A DNA stretch of 64,000 bases from Strigamia acuminata. Lineage: Eukaryota > Arthropoda > Chilopoda > Geophilomorpha > Linotaeniidae. Below, piece by piece: positions 18,749 to 28,874 of the stretch; within the stretch, counting starts at the first letter, position 1; each line of letters opens with the position of its first letter. The notes below the pieces were generated by a model, which was not told the DNA's origin, made no database searches, and saw nothing but the letters and a program-made list of their open reading frames with translations. The translations under genes were made by a program, and so were the position numbers. The stretch lies in the NCBI GenBank assembly GCA_949358305.1, contig OX442315.1, positions 5,022,001 through 5,086,000 of the forward strand. Reading direction: 5' to 3'.

Positions 18749-21700
18749 ATGGATGAAGACACAACTTGTCTTGAAATAGCCACTAGTCATAGTGGCGGAG
18801 TAGAGGAAAATCTGCAAGAAATGACAGAACAATTAAAAAATCTGACATTATTTCCACACAAGTGCTACACGAAGAAATTCTGTAGACTCCGCCGACTCAA
18901 TCGAGTCATAGGTGGTAACAATTTGCACAACATTACTTTAGGTAATAATAAAGATGATCCTCGAATGAAGATCACAATTGGTGGGCTCACCTACAACGCG
19001 CTCATGGATACAGGAGCATCTCAATGTTACATTGGGGAACAGCTTTTGTCTGAAACTCAGGCTCTGCCGGAATTTTTGCAAGAGGCCCCCAGAAATATGT
19101 TGGTTAACGCTGTAGGCGTAGCACACAAGCCTGTCGGACAAATAACTTTGTGCGTGCAATGGGCTGATGAATTTACACCAATGAATTTCATCGTTTTAGC
19201 AAAACGAGTTTGTGGCTTGATACTTGGTCACAATTTCATGCGCAGACAGAAAATTAGTCCGCATCCACATTTACAAGAGTTCTCTTGTGCAGATAAACCT
19301 AATTGGTCCGCCCCTTATGAGTCGGAAGAAGCCAATTTGGCCCTCGCCCCGTTAAATCGAATTACTTTCGATTATTTAGGACTGTCGTCCACTCTCAACT
19401 CAATTGAGTTAACAGACACTCCTGTGTTGACTTGGGATGAAAAATTAGTTGAGGAGAGCGACTGCACTCCAGAACAAAGACTAGCACTTCGCGAAGTGGT
19501 TAACTCGATACCGAATGTATTTCGTGATCAAGTTGGGTGCACTAACGTGACCCAGCATTGTATTAAGTTCAAAGAAGGGCATTCATTGCCCAAAATGCAG
19601 TATAGAATGTATAACCCGGCCAAGAGAGCCATTATGACCAAACTTGCTGCAGAACTTGAACAGGATGGACTTATTGAAAAGGCCAAAGGGCCATTTATAA
19701 GTCATCCAGTCATTGTTGCGAAGCCTGACGGCTCGTATAGGATGTGCATCGACTACCGGTGGCTGAATGCCATCACCGAAGTCGAAGTAATACAAATGCC
19801 AAGTATTGACCTTTTGTTGCATAATACCGGTCCTGCTAGGTATTTTACGTCAATTGACCTTGTCAAAGGTTACTACCAAGTTGAGATGTGTAAAGAAGAT
19901 CGTCCAAAGACGGCATTTTACACGCCAAATGGTCCATATCAGTTTGTGCGAATGCCGTTCGGCCTTTGCAATGCGCCTTGTACTTTCCAACGTCTGATGG
20001 AAGGCATTTTAGGCTCAGCTTTACAAGACTACGCGTTAGTTTATTTGGATGATGTAATTGTATATTCAGATAATTGGGATGATCATCTCAAACACGTTCG
20101 AGATGTTCTAGAAAGGCTTAACCAAGCCAACATGACAATAAATAAAGCGAAATCTCGTTTTGGGCGTACAGAATTAAAATTCTTGGGCCACTGGATTAAA
20201 CCCGAAGGTCTCTTCGGTGATCCCGATAAAATATCGGCGATTATGAAATTTCCCACCCCCACGTGTGCTAAAGACATTCAGCGCTTTCACGGCATGACTA
20301 ACTTCTTCAGGAAGTTTGTTCCAAATCACGGAACTATTGCCGCACCATACACACGTATGATGAATGAAAAAACTCCATTTGAATGGGGAGATGAGCAGAC
20401 AGAAGCTTTTAATAAAATTAAAGAGCTACTTTGTGGTGACAATTGTCTACACAAACCAGATATGACTTTACCATTTGTTGTCATGACTGATGCTTCACAT
20501 GAAGGCTTAGGAGCTGTCCTTTGCCAAGACGTCGATATATTCGATGAAAAGAAGCAGAAAAACATTTCTGTACCCAAACCTGTAGCTTATGCAAGCAGAG
20601 TTTTACGTGGAGCGGAGAAGCGTTATACAACGCCGGAACTCGAATGTCTCGCAGTCGTGTGGGCTATTGATCGATTTAAACCATATCTCGAGTATGGTAC
20701 ATTCACTTTAGAGTCAGATGCAGAAGCACTGAAATGGTTGATGCGAACGCCTGAACCATCTGGGAAATTTGGCCGATGGGCCTTAAGAATCCAATGTGGA
20801 AATTTTAAAATTGTTTTTCGAAAAGGTGCTGCTAATCAAGTTGCAGATGCACTTTCTAGAGCCCCACTAACAGAGGAAAACATTCCTCTTCGAGATCATG
20901 TGGAACCTGTCGAAATTAAACAATACTGGCCTGAGTGGGACGGAAATCCTTCTGTTTCATTAAATCGTGCCCCGGAGAGACGAGAATATTTGGCTAGTGT
21001 GCGTTCCTATTTTTCAGAAAATTCTAAAGAATGTTCTGAAGAAAAGGAGGGGGAGGAAGTACAAGAAACCTTGTACAGTGCGTTGACTGAAGTACTTAAA
21101 GAAGTCCCTCCTACAAGGAGAGAAATAATAGATGCTCAGTTATTAGATAATGAATGCAAACGCATTCGAGAATATTTATTGAATGACAAGGTTGTTGGGA
21201 TACCACAATCTGAAATAAAAGAATGGAAAAACAAAGTCAAAAACTATTGTTTAGACAGAAAAGAAGTTGATGGTGATCAAATGATCATCTATTTTAACCC
21301 TTCGTTTGAAGAGGAATTAAACGATTCGGGAAATGGCTTTAAAGCCGTTGTACCCAGTGCACTTGTAAAGCGAGTACTCTTCGCTTGTCATGGCCACCCC
21401 CTAAGCGGTCACGCTGGGATGAGTAAGACGCTTGAGAAAACGCGTTTAATATATTTCTGGCCTGGTATGAGTAGAAGTGTCAGGAACTACGTCAAAAGTT
21501 GCACGCACTGTGCTCAGTACAAGCCTATTCAACAGAAAAGGCACGCAGCTCCGTACACACCACACAACATGACCAATCCTTGGGAATGTATTAACATGGA
21601 CTTGATGGGCCCAAAACCCGCGGGAAGGTCCCAAAACCAGTATATTTTTGTCATTATTGACAATTGTACCAAGTTCGTTGAAATTAAGGCTTTGACAAAA

Positions 21701-22309
21701 GCCACGAGCGCTAACTGCGTTCAAGAATTAAGATCTGTTACAAACAGATGGGGACACCCCAAAAAGATTGTGAGCGATAACGGAAAACAATTTGTTTCCG
21801 ATATTTACAATGAGTATTGCGATATGTACAACATTCGCCCGTCTCATACGAGCACGTATCATGCCCAGGCGAACCCGACAGAGCGAGCCAATAGAGATAT
21901 AAAAACGATGCTGGCCCTGTACACTGACGTGCACACGCAATGGCCACGATATTTAGACGAATTCGCGTTCGCGATGAGAAATAATGTCTCAGCGGCAACG
22001 GGCTCAAGCCCAATGTTACTGAACACGGGACGAATCGTAACATTACCTTTCGACCCAAGGATTATTAAACATGCCAATCCATTTGACAAAGAAAATCCAG
22101 AAAAATATGTCAGAGTACTATTAGATATATTACGCAGATCGCATCAAGTACTGATAATACTGATAGTTCCTCGAACTAGCACTCGTCCACGACGAGAACG
22201 AAAACCAAATCCTAAATATGCAGATGAAAATTTCGTGCGAAACATCACTGCAGTATTTAAAAAACCATACCAACAACGAGGAAAAGCCTCAAAGTTCTGT
22301 TGGAATTGA
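18749..22309 (+). CDS. Pro-Pol polyprotein, nested B copy, integrase C-terminus deleted
   Basis: Frame of 1186 residues from its first ATG; it is more likely entered by -1 frameshifting from Gag at 18680. In order: protease with MDTGAS (Asp 87); RT with YLDD at 432-435; RNase H with Asp 581; integrase HHCC from His 881 and DDE residues Asp 951, Asp 1010, Glu 1045. Unlike subfamily A, protease and RT share one frame. After LLDILRRSHQ the protein jumps to a short unrelated linker and then to the shared end (PNPKYADENFVRNITAVF). About 190-200 residues are missing compared with the A copy, including the GPY/F-like module. Catalytic residues are present; integration competence is doubtful. Confidence 0.93.
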   Translation: MDEDTTCLEIATSHSGGVEENLQEMTEQLKNLTLFPHKCYTKKFCRLRRLNRVIGGNNLHNITLGNNKDDPRMKITIGGLTYNALMDTGASQCYIGEQLLSETQALPEFLQEAPRNMLVNAVGVAHKPVGQITLCVQWADEFTPMNFIVLAKRVCGLILGHNFMRRQKISPHPHLQEFSCADKPNWSAPYESEEANLALAPLNRITFDYLGLSSTLNSIELTDTPVLTWDEKLVEESDCTPEQRLALREVVNSIPNVFRDQVGCTNVTQHCIKFKEGHSLPKMQYRMYNPAKRAIMTKLAAELEQDGLIEKAKGPFISHPVIVAKPDGSYRMCIDYRWLNAITEVEVIQMPSIDLLLHNTGPARYFTSIDLVKGYYQVEMCKEDRPKTAFYTPNGPYQFVRMPFGLCNAPCTFQRLMEGILGSALQDYALVYLDDVIVYSDNWDDHLKHVRDVLERLNQANMTINKAKSRFGRTELKFLGHWIKPEGLFGDPDKISAIMKFPTPTCAKDIQRFHGMTNFFRKFVPNHGTIAAPYTRMMNEKTPFEWGDEQTEAFNKIKELLCGDNCLHKPDMTLPFVVMTDASHEGLGAVLCQDVDIFDEKKQKNISVPKPVAYASRVLRGAEKRYTTPELECLAVVWAIDRFKPYLEYGTFTLESDAEALKWLMRTPEPSGKFGRWALRIQCGNFKIVFRKGAANQVADALSRAPLTEENIPLRDHVEPVEIKQYWPEWDGNPSVSLNRAPERREYLASVRSYFSENSKECSEEKEGEEVQETLYSALTEVLKEVPPTRREIIDAQLLDNECKRIREYLLNDKVVGIPQSEIKEWKNKVKNYCLDRKEVDGDQMIIYFNPSFEEELNDSGNGFKAVVPSALVKRVLFACHGHPLSGHAGMSKTLEKTRLIYFWPGMSRSVRNYVKSCTHCAQYKPIQQKRHAAPYTPHNMTNPWECINMDLMGPKPAGRSQNQYIFVIIDNCTKFVEIKALTKATSANCVQELRSVTNRWGHPKKIVSDNGKQFVSDIYNEYCDMYNIRPSHTSTYHAQANPTERANRDIKTMLALYTDVHTQWPRYLDEFAFAMRNNVSAATGSSPMLLNTGRIVTLPFDPRIIKHANPFDKENPEKYVRVLLDILRRSHQVLIILIVPRTSTRPRRERKPNPKYADENFVRNITAVFKKPYQQRGKASKFCWN

Positions 22310-23359
22310 TAAGTTTTATTCAAAACTTGAAATCTGTAATTATTTACATGTCTGACAGGTGTAGTGATTTATAATCTCAACACCGGGGGACAAGATATTA
22401 CGATATTTATCGAAATTTGTATTAAAATATGAATTTGTTGCGATAAGTTAAAATATTCGATAGAATACTTTATTATGTGGTCAGATTTATATGTATTTTA
22501 ATTGAAATACAGAGAATTACTTTGAAAAGTGATAATCTCGCGTAATTACGAAGGTACGAGACTTACGAGGTGTGATTAAACCTCGAACTTGACAATTAAT
22601 AGGGAATAAAATTCCCAGGGTTCATTGCACAAAAAACACTTCGTTAAACACACGGATACTAGTGACTTCGTCCCTTCAACCGTCTTCGCTTTTCGACTTG
22701 AGAATTTCGACGCTAATCCATTTAGCCGACTTCAAACCGGAAAATTAGCTTCTAATTGTAAGTAGTTTTCGTTAATATTCTTTGACTAAAGAATTTGAAA
22801 ATTGTTCGCAACAATTGAAAATATCGGCGTCCCGATAAAAGTTAAAAAATTCACGTGTTGTTATAAGCGTGAATCGGCATTAAATCACTCTGGAAGTTTA
22901 GCTATTCAGTCGAATAGTTGGGTTAAATTTAATAATTATTTATTAAGTTTAAGTACGTGGGCACTAATTATTTAAATCAAGTCGCGGTCGAGGCTTGCAT
23001 AAATTATTTAGCGGTGAATTTTCGATTTGAGATATTTATTAGACTAAGTGTTAATTAATTAATACGATAGATATTTTGATACTCGGAATTTGGGTTAAAT
23101 AGTTTAAAGAAACTAAAAGGATTTTTTCTCTTAAAAAATCAACAAGTTGCGATTTTCAATGAAAATCGCTGTCAGGCGAGTCCATTCTCGTGTCATAAAC
23201 ACAAGGGGAATGTGACTCATTAGTGTCACGTGTTAGGGGTTATAAATAACTCGAGTTGTGTATTTTTCGTTGCGAACAATACGTTTTAATTCTTTGGACT
23301 CAAGGAATGATTATTTAGAGTGGAATTATTTTTAATAAAATAATTTAATGCGTCTGCAG
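22310..23359 (+). other. Pol-ORF3 spacer (nested B)
   Basis: About 1.05 kb, AT-rich, no ORF. It ends in GCGTCTGCAG directly before the ORF3 ATG, a possible 3' splice site. Confidence 0.6.
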
Positions 23360-24880
23360 ATGGGAAGTGGTAAACACCGCTCAAAACGGAGTCATCGACG
23401 ACACCGTCATGAAAGCTCGTCCAGCTCGTCCACCTCGTCTAGTGACGAGCAACGCCGTTCAGCGGAACGTGCTTACATGAGGGCCCAACCGATACCGACG
23501 GCGCCCGCCTCGATGTAAGCCCTGACGCCGTTGCAACTCGCAACGCTTAATTGGCTGAGCGTCCATCCGGACGGACTTCCGCTCGATTTAAATGCGATGA
23601 TGCAGGCCCCATCCACTTCTGCGCAGCCAACTATTTATGAGTCGGCACAATTGGCCCCGCTGGCCCAGGTGGCGTATCCGCCCGCGAACGTTATCAACGT
23701 CCCGTTGGCCCCGCATTCACCTGAATTTCGGCCGCCAACTGCAAGCGTGGCGCCCACCATCGCCAACACGTCGAATGCGGCTGCACCGACTGTGACGGGA
23801 CCATCAGTGTCTGCTACGCATCTTCCTGCCGGTGCTGAATCCTCGGCATCAGAGTATGGATGGAACGAGCCGCCACCGGGCGCTCTGCGTTATTCGGAGC
23901 CTGTTTCTCGCAACCGCGAGTATCGAGCGGCCAATAAGGCGAAAAAGAAGGATGAGAAGGCCCGCCTGCGCAAGGAGCAGTGCGAACGAGACATGGCAGC
24001 CGGAATACCTCACGATAACATCGTGACGGACCAAGCCACGGAGACGATATGCCCATTCTGCGTCGGCTGTGGGTGGTGCTGCGGTGCATCCGCAGGTTCT
24101 TCGCTTATGCGTTGTCCAAACTGCCGTGGAAGGAAAACGCGACCGCGTTCGGAGCCGTGGCGCAAGGAGGTTCAGCCCCACGTGGTGAAAGGCATTAAAC
24201 CGAACGAAAAGCGATGTTGGGCTCACTGCCCAAAGTGCCGACTTTTCTTGAATAGTCGCGGCGAAGCGGTTTACATCGACCCGCGCTTCCTCACCTGGAC
24301 CCGTGCTGAAGCCAACGCCGGCGTAAGAGTCGAACTCCTTCGACAGTCACCGCCGCCGTCCGAGGACTCCGAAGTTTCAACTGAAACTGTCCAGGCCGTC
24401 GAGAGCACCGGAAGCGAGGTGCAAGAGGAATTCGTTCGACCAAGAGCGATGTCGCGAGGGCGAGGCTGTCTGACGCTCGACCGAGCGAGAGAAATTGCCA
24501 AGGTTCAACGAACCAATATCTTGGCACGAGGGCGAGCTCGTAAGCTCCAACAGGCCGTAGAGGCGTCGTCCAAACCCGTGGAGGATCCTCCAGCGGTCGT
24601 AATCGACGTGTCGAGCGCTCCTATCGCGCCCAAGTCTGAAACTTCGGACGAAGCACAGTTCGAGGACGCTGAAGAGCTGCTTTCCGTCGTGGACTTCGTG
24701 GCTGAGCTTCTCGATGACATGCCATTTCCGCCTCCGAGCCCGGATGAAATCGAAGCGCCGGAAGAAGCCGTGTTTTCCGCCGTCTCGACAGAGGCGACTG
24801 AAGAATCGGATTTTCTGACTTCAGCTGAAGTCGAGAAAAAGGAAGAAAAAGATTCGACTGACGTCGAAAAGAAGGAGTAA
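23360..24880 (+). pseudogene. ORF3 of nested B copy, broken by an early TAA
   Basis: Homologue of the Cys-rich ORF3 at 10242-11735. The ATG at 23360 begins MGSGKHRSKR, but after 52 codons an in-frame TAA at 23516-23518 interrupts it. The same frame is then open to 24880 (449 further residues). The cysteine cluster is retained: CPFCVGCGWCC, CPNCRG, CWAHCPKC. The acidic C-terminus is also retained. The distal part is highly similar to the A protein, including the block from NIVTDQATETICPFC onward, so this block looks constrained. The stop looks like a recent lesion. Confidence 0.85.
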
Positions 24881-25629
24881 AAGGGACAAAATTAACATTC
24901 GTTTATTTTTTCCGAGTGGAGATTTTTATGACTAAAAATACTCCAAGTGTTTTGTTGTGTTTTTGCAATTAAGAAATATTCTCATGAGTGTTGTGTTTGT
25001 TTGGTTTCAAGATCTTGAACTAATTATTTAAATATTCATAAGAATATAGTTTGATTTAAAATTGGATTCAATTTAATTTGTTTTGTTTTCCGAATTCAAT
25101 TTGGGTGTTATTTTGAACTAATCATATTAATATATGTTTATTTGATTTATTTTCGAATTTCATAATTATTTGTGGAAATTGTGTTTGTTTTGCTTTGATT
25201 GAAGCGTTGAAGAATTTCAAGTTGAAATTCGTTAATTTTTTATGACAATCGTAATAAAAAGTTAGTAGTTTAGATTTTCCGATAAATAAAATTTTGCATA
25301 AATTTATTTTTATTGATTATCTTGTTGATTAATAAGCTATGAATAAGTTTATTTGACGGAGAAATAAAATTTCTATCGAAATTAGTTTTCTCGAACATGT
25401 ATCCATGTTCGGACGAGTTCGTTTCCGTCGCTTAGCAACAGGGAGTTGCGCAGTACAGGGAAGCCGATTAGTCTAATCGGGTGATGAAGTTTCTGAAAGA
25501 AATAACATGATTAAGTTTAATAAAATACTTACCAAGTGGAATAATTCGATAGAATTAGGTGAACATTTCTTATACATTAAGAATGACAATTGAAGAGTTG
25601 GTAAACTCTATGCTTGTCACCGGGGGATG
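24881..25629 (+). other. 3' untranslated region and polypurine tract (nested B)
   Basis: AT-rich, no ORF. It ends with the purine tract CACCGGGGGATG (25618-25629) immediately before the 3' LTR. Confidence 0.65.
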
Positions 25630-27379
25630 TGTGATGATTACAAATCAGTATTTATCAATGTTCACAGTAGATGGCGCTGTTTAACCAACGCGCGCAATTC
25701 AAACTCGATGAAACTAAAAAAGCGTAATAAATAATTATTTAAACACGGTGAATAAAATATAACTATTTTATTCGACATAAACTAAGTATTAATTACTTGA
25801 TGATGATTGATTCTGTTGAATCAATATCCACGTTACTTACCTGTCGAAGGGAACCAATCGGACCCTTCCGGACCCCAACTGGGCCCATCTGGACATAGTC
25901 ATATATTAGGTCCGGACTAGTGACCCACGAATCCGCCGATTCGTACGCTGATTGGCTGTCGCCAATCTAGTAGTTCTACAGAACTATATAAGCTCCAGTT
26001 TCTCACCCACTAACCCCCCCTGGCTTGATAACTGAACTTGTATATTGTCTGTAGTTGAATTGTTATCGTTTGATTTCATTATTCTCTATCGACACATCAG
26101 GCCACCTCAGCTCTCCACAGTTAGTATTCATTACTATTTTGTTATTGCTGTTGTAGGGCTATTTCGGGAAGGCTAACTCCGGTAATAGGCATGCATTCGC
26201 ATGAAATGGCCCCGTAACGTTAGCCAGCTGTTCTACGGGACAGTAGGACTTCGTACGGTGGCTTAATATAACGGTCGTATACAGTACGACCTTGCTAAAT
26301 GAAAGTAGGTCCCTCAGCTAACTGGCCACAGTCCGCTGCAGGATGGTTGTTGTAAACAGCCCACGCAGGTTCCCGTCTTTCTACGATTGGTCCTTCCGCT
26401 CGTTAAAAGTCGGTAAAGGCCTAATGCACAGGTAACACGCCGGGTTGGTAGCCCGTGAGCGATATCTTCAGATGTTGCGTTAAATAACTACCTGGATAAT
26501 GGTAATCCAACGGCAGTGGCCAAATAATATTTTACCCGGTGCTTGATCCGCTGATCCCGTCATCGTAAGGCATGCTGGCGGATGGAGGAGTCAAATCCTC
26601 CCGCGATGGTTCTCTCGACCGTCGTGACGGTCCCCGCCCCATCGTACCCTCCGGGTTAGTAACCCGTGAACGATATATAAAAATATCGTGTTAAACAAAT
26701 TACTCGGGCATTGGTGATCCTGTATTGGCAATATCTTTTAGAACCGGTAAGTCCATAGAAATGTTTACCTGGTGGTTGGTACCACCGATAGCGAATTAAA
26801 GCGTACAAACAAATACTCGGCGCCTGATCACGAGATCTTGTCGTCGTAAGGCGTGCTGGCGGATGGAGTCTCAACAACTCCCGCGACGTTCTCTCAATTG
26901 TCGTGACGGTCCCCGCCCAATTATTATTTATATAACAATTCATTTGTTATATTACTTTAATCACTTTACTTTTATTCATTTGGAACATGGAATATTCTGC
27001 CGAATATTCCGATTAATGCGAAGGACTCTTCGCATATTTAGATATTCAAGCTGCGGACCAAATACGTCTCCGTAGCGATATTTGTGACGATGCCGCAAGT
27101 CAGCCGTATCCCTCTGGCTTTGCCCGGATCCTCAACCAGTTGATGCCGCCCGTTTACACGCGTCAAGAACCCATATTTGTTAACCATCAATATTTAGTAA
27201 TAAATATGTTATGTCACACTAAAACTGTAAGTTATTTCTATTCGATCACGTATTCATGTTTGTGAAGGCTTCCGTAGCTTATCTCGGTTAGGTTGTTGCT
27301 AAACTTAGCAACGTCTTGTATAAACCGAATTATCTATCTCAAAGGACTAATAAATTAGCCCAAAAGTAGAATCGTCACA
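25630..27379 (+). repeat. 3' LTR of nested B element (1750 bp)
   Basis: Same length and near-identical sequence to 13393-15142. It ends GTCACA at 27379, followed by the target duplication ACCT (27380-27383). Confidence 0.94.
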
Positions 27380-27807
27380 ACCTGCGGAGATATTTTTATC
27401 TGCACACGAGAGAATGTGAGTTTGTTTCCAAACTAAATCTCCAACTTCGAATTCAACAATTGTGAACTTTTGTTCGTGAATCTTACGATGTCTCTCGTAA
27501 TTCAATTGAATTCTTCGGTGCATCTCTTGATGCGCTCTTCGTAATATGTCGAGTAATTCTCGAACATATTTCTCAGGGTTATGCTTGTCAAATGGATTGG
27601 CATGCCTGAGAATTCTCGGATCGAAAGGTAGGGTAACAATTCTCCCCGTATTAAGCAACATCGGTGTCGAATTCGTTGCAGCCGATTTATTATTACGAAT
27701 TACAAATGCAAATTCGTCTAAATATCGCGGCCATTGGGTGTGCACATCAGTGTAAATTGCCAATAAAATCTTAATGTCCCTGTTGGCTCTCTCTGTCGGG
27801 TTAGCCT
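27380..27807 (-). pseudogene. Pol (integrase core) fragment of right A copy between two insertions
   Basis: Continues the right A copy between the two nested elements and matches about 911-1338 of the left copy. It encodes the region after the catalytic Glu of integrase up to the start of the C-terminal module (YTDVHTQWPRYLDEF ... HILSCADKNISAG). It is broken at both ends by insertions. Confidence 0.9.
27804..27807. repeat. Target-site duplication GCCT (left), partner at 41290-41293
   Basis: The left copy reads GGTTAGCCTGAGC here. GCCT precedes TGTGGTGACC and recurs after the terminal GCGACA. It is a 4-bp duplication. Confidence 0.93.
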
Positions 27808-28806
27808 TGTGGTGACCCGACTGGGGTGGGGCACGAAGAGTTTCTCTCGTGGCCTACATACGGGTAAAGAGGGGGAGTCGCACGCGCGCCTCCCTTCCCT
27901 CAGAGCATTGACATCCAGTCAATGGACGGGCGTCTGCCCTGGGGGAGTGGGGGAGATTCGTCTTCTCCACCATTGGGTGGCTTTAGTCACCTGTCACCCC
28001 CCGCTTTGTGCAAAGGAATTCGCCTTGCACTGAGCGGGCAGAACCAACACAAAAATCAACCAAGATACATGTAAAAGCCAAACGTCCTAAAACGATCAAG
28101 CCTAAGTACAAAGACTTCAGGAGTGACCCAGGACAAGGGACTTTCAACGTGAGTACGATTGATTTGTGTTAACCTCCGCAGAGTAACCTGCGAAACAAGA
28201 TTACCACACTATTTTAGCAAGCCAGCTAGAAATAGTAAACCTACTCCAATTTAGCGAGTTGTGCAGACAAACGGTCGCACAAGCCTAAATTGCAGTAACC
28301 ACGACGAGTGTTCCCGCCGCTGTGTGTATCGCCGGGAACCACCAAGCGTCCGCCGCTGTGTGATCGCCGGACACCTAAACAAAACCCTAAACCTAGACAA
28401 CAGACCAGAAGTAAGACCTTTTAGGCATTCACTCGCGCCCGACCAGCGTGAGCCCGAAGGACCGAACGAGAAACGTGAGACGAGGACGCCATTCATTGCC
28501 ACGCCGGCCCAAGACGACACCACGTTGCCACGCGGACGCCATCTTGGATCCAGAGCGCCAACAAAGGACGACCTCGACCAGTTTCCCGCCAACTTCACAC
28601 ACCCCAACCTTTTACCTTTTTATTCCCTTACATATTTTATCCCTTTTACCTGTACATTCCCGTATAATAAATACATTTATTATATTTACCATTTTACATT
28701 GTTTGCCGTTTCACATTATTTGGGTAACCGCTTGAGTAAAGCGGTATTGCGAGATTAGAGAGTGACTCATACCACGAGTTAGCGACAGTTAGAGTTGAGC
28801 GCGACA
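27808..28806 (+). repeat. 5' LTR of E2 (999 bp)
   Basis: Begins TGTGGTGACC and ends GCGCGACA. Pairs with 40291-41289. It contains GTATAATAAATAC near 28662 (TATA or poly(A) signal) and a strong donor-like CAAC/GTGAGT at 28149. Confidence 0.95.
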
Positions 28807-28808
28807 CG

Positions 28809-28826
28809 TGGGGGCCTGTCCGGGAT
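28809..28826 (+). promoter_or_regulatory. Primer binding site, tRNA-Pro-like
   Basis: TGGGGGCCTGTCCGGGAT, two nt after the LTR. It differs at two neighbouring bases from the well-known tRNA-Pro primer site of murine gammaretroviruses. The assignment is therefore likely but not exact. Confidence 0.65.
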
Positions 28827-28874
28827 CGATTTAAACGACTCGAATAGAACTTGAGATCATTTTCATACCCAAAA

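Larger units (their letters stand above)
13393..27379 (+). mobile_element. Nested full-length gypsy-like element, subfamily B (13,987 bp)
   Basis: It is complete from TGTGATGA to GTCACA, with 1750-bp LTRs at both ends, primer site, gag, pro-pol, ORF3, purine tract and a 4-bp target duplication. It interrupts the integrase C-terminal part of the right A copy. LTRs show about four differences by eye (G/A near 13510, C/G near 13652, A/G near 14768, C/T near 14882), so the insertion is young. It is nevertheless defective: integrase lacks its C-terminal module and ORF3 has an early stop. Confidence 0.95.

Noticed and set aside
28261-28758. 165-codon frame inside the E2 LTR, also present in the 3' LTR (40744-41241)
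   Set aside because: Begins without ATG, has no domain and runs through promoter/poly(A) sequence. Its repetition only reflects LTR identity.
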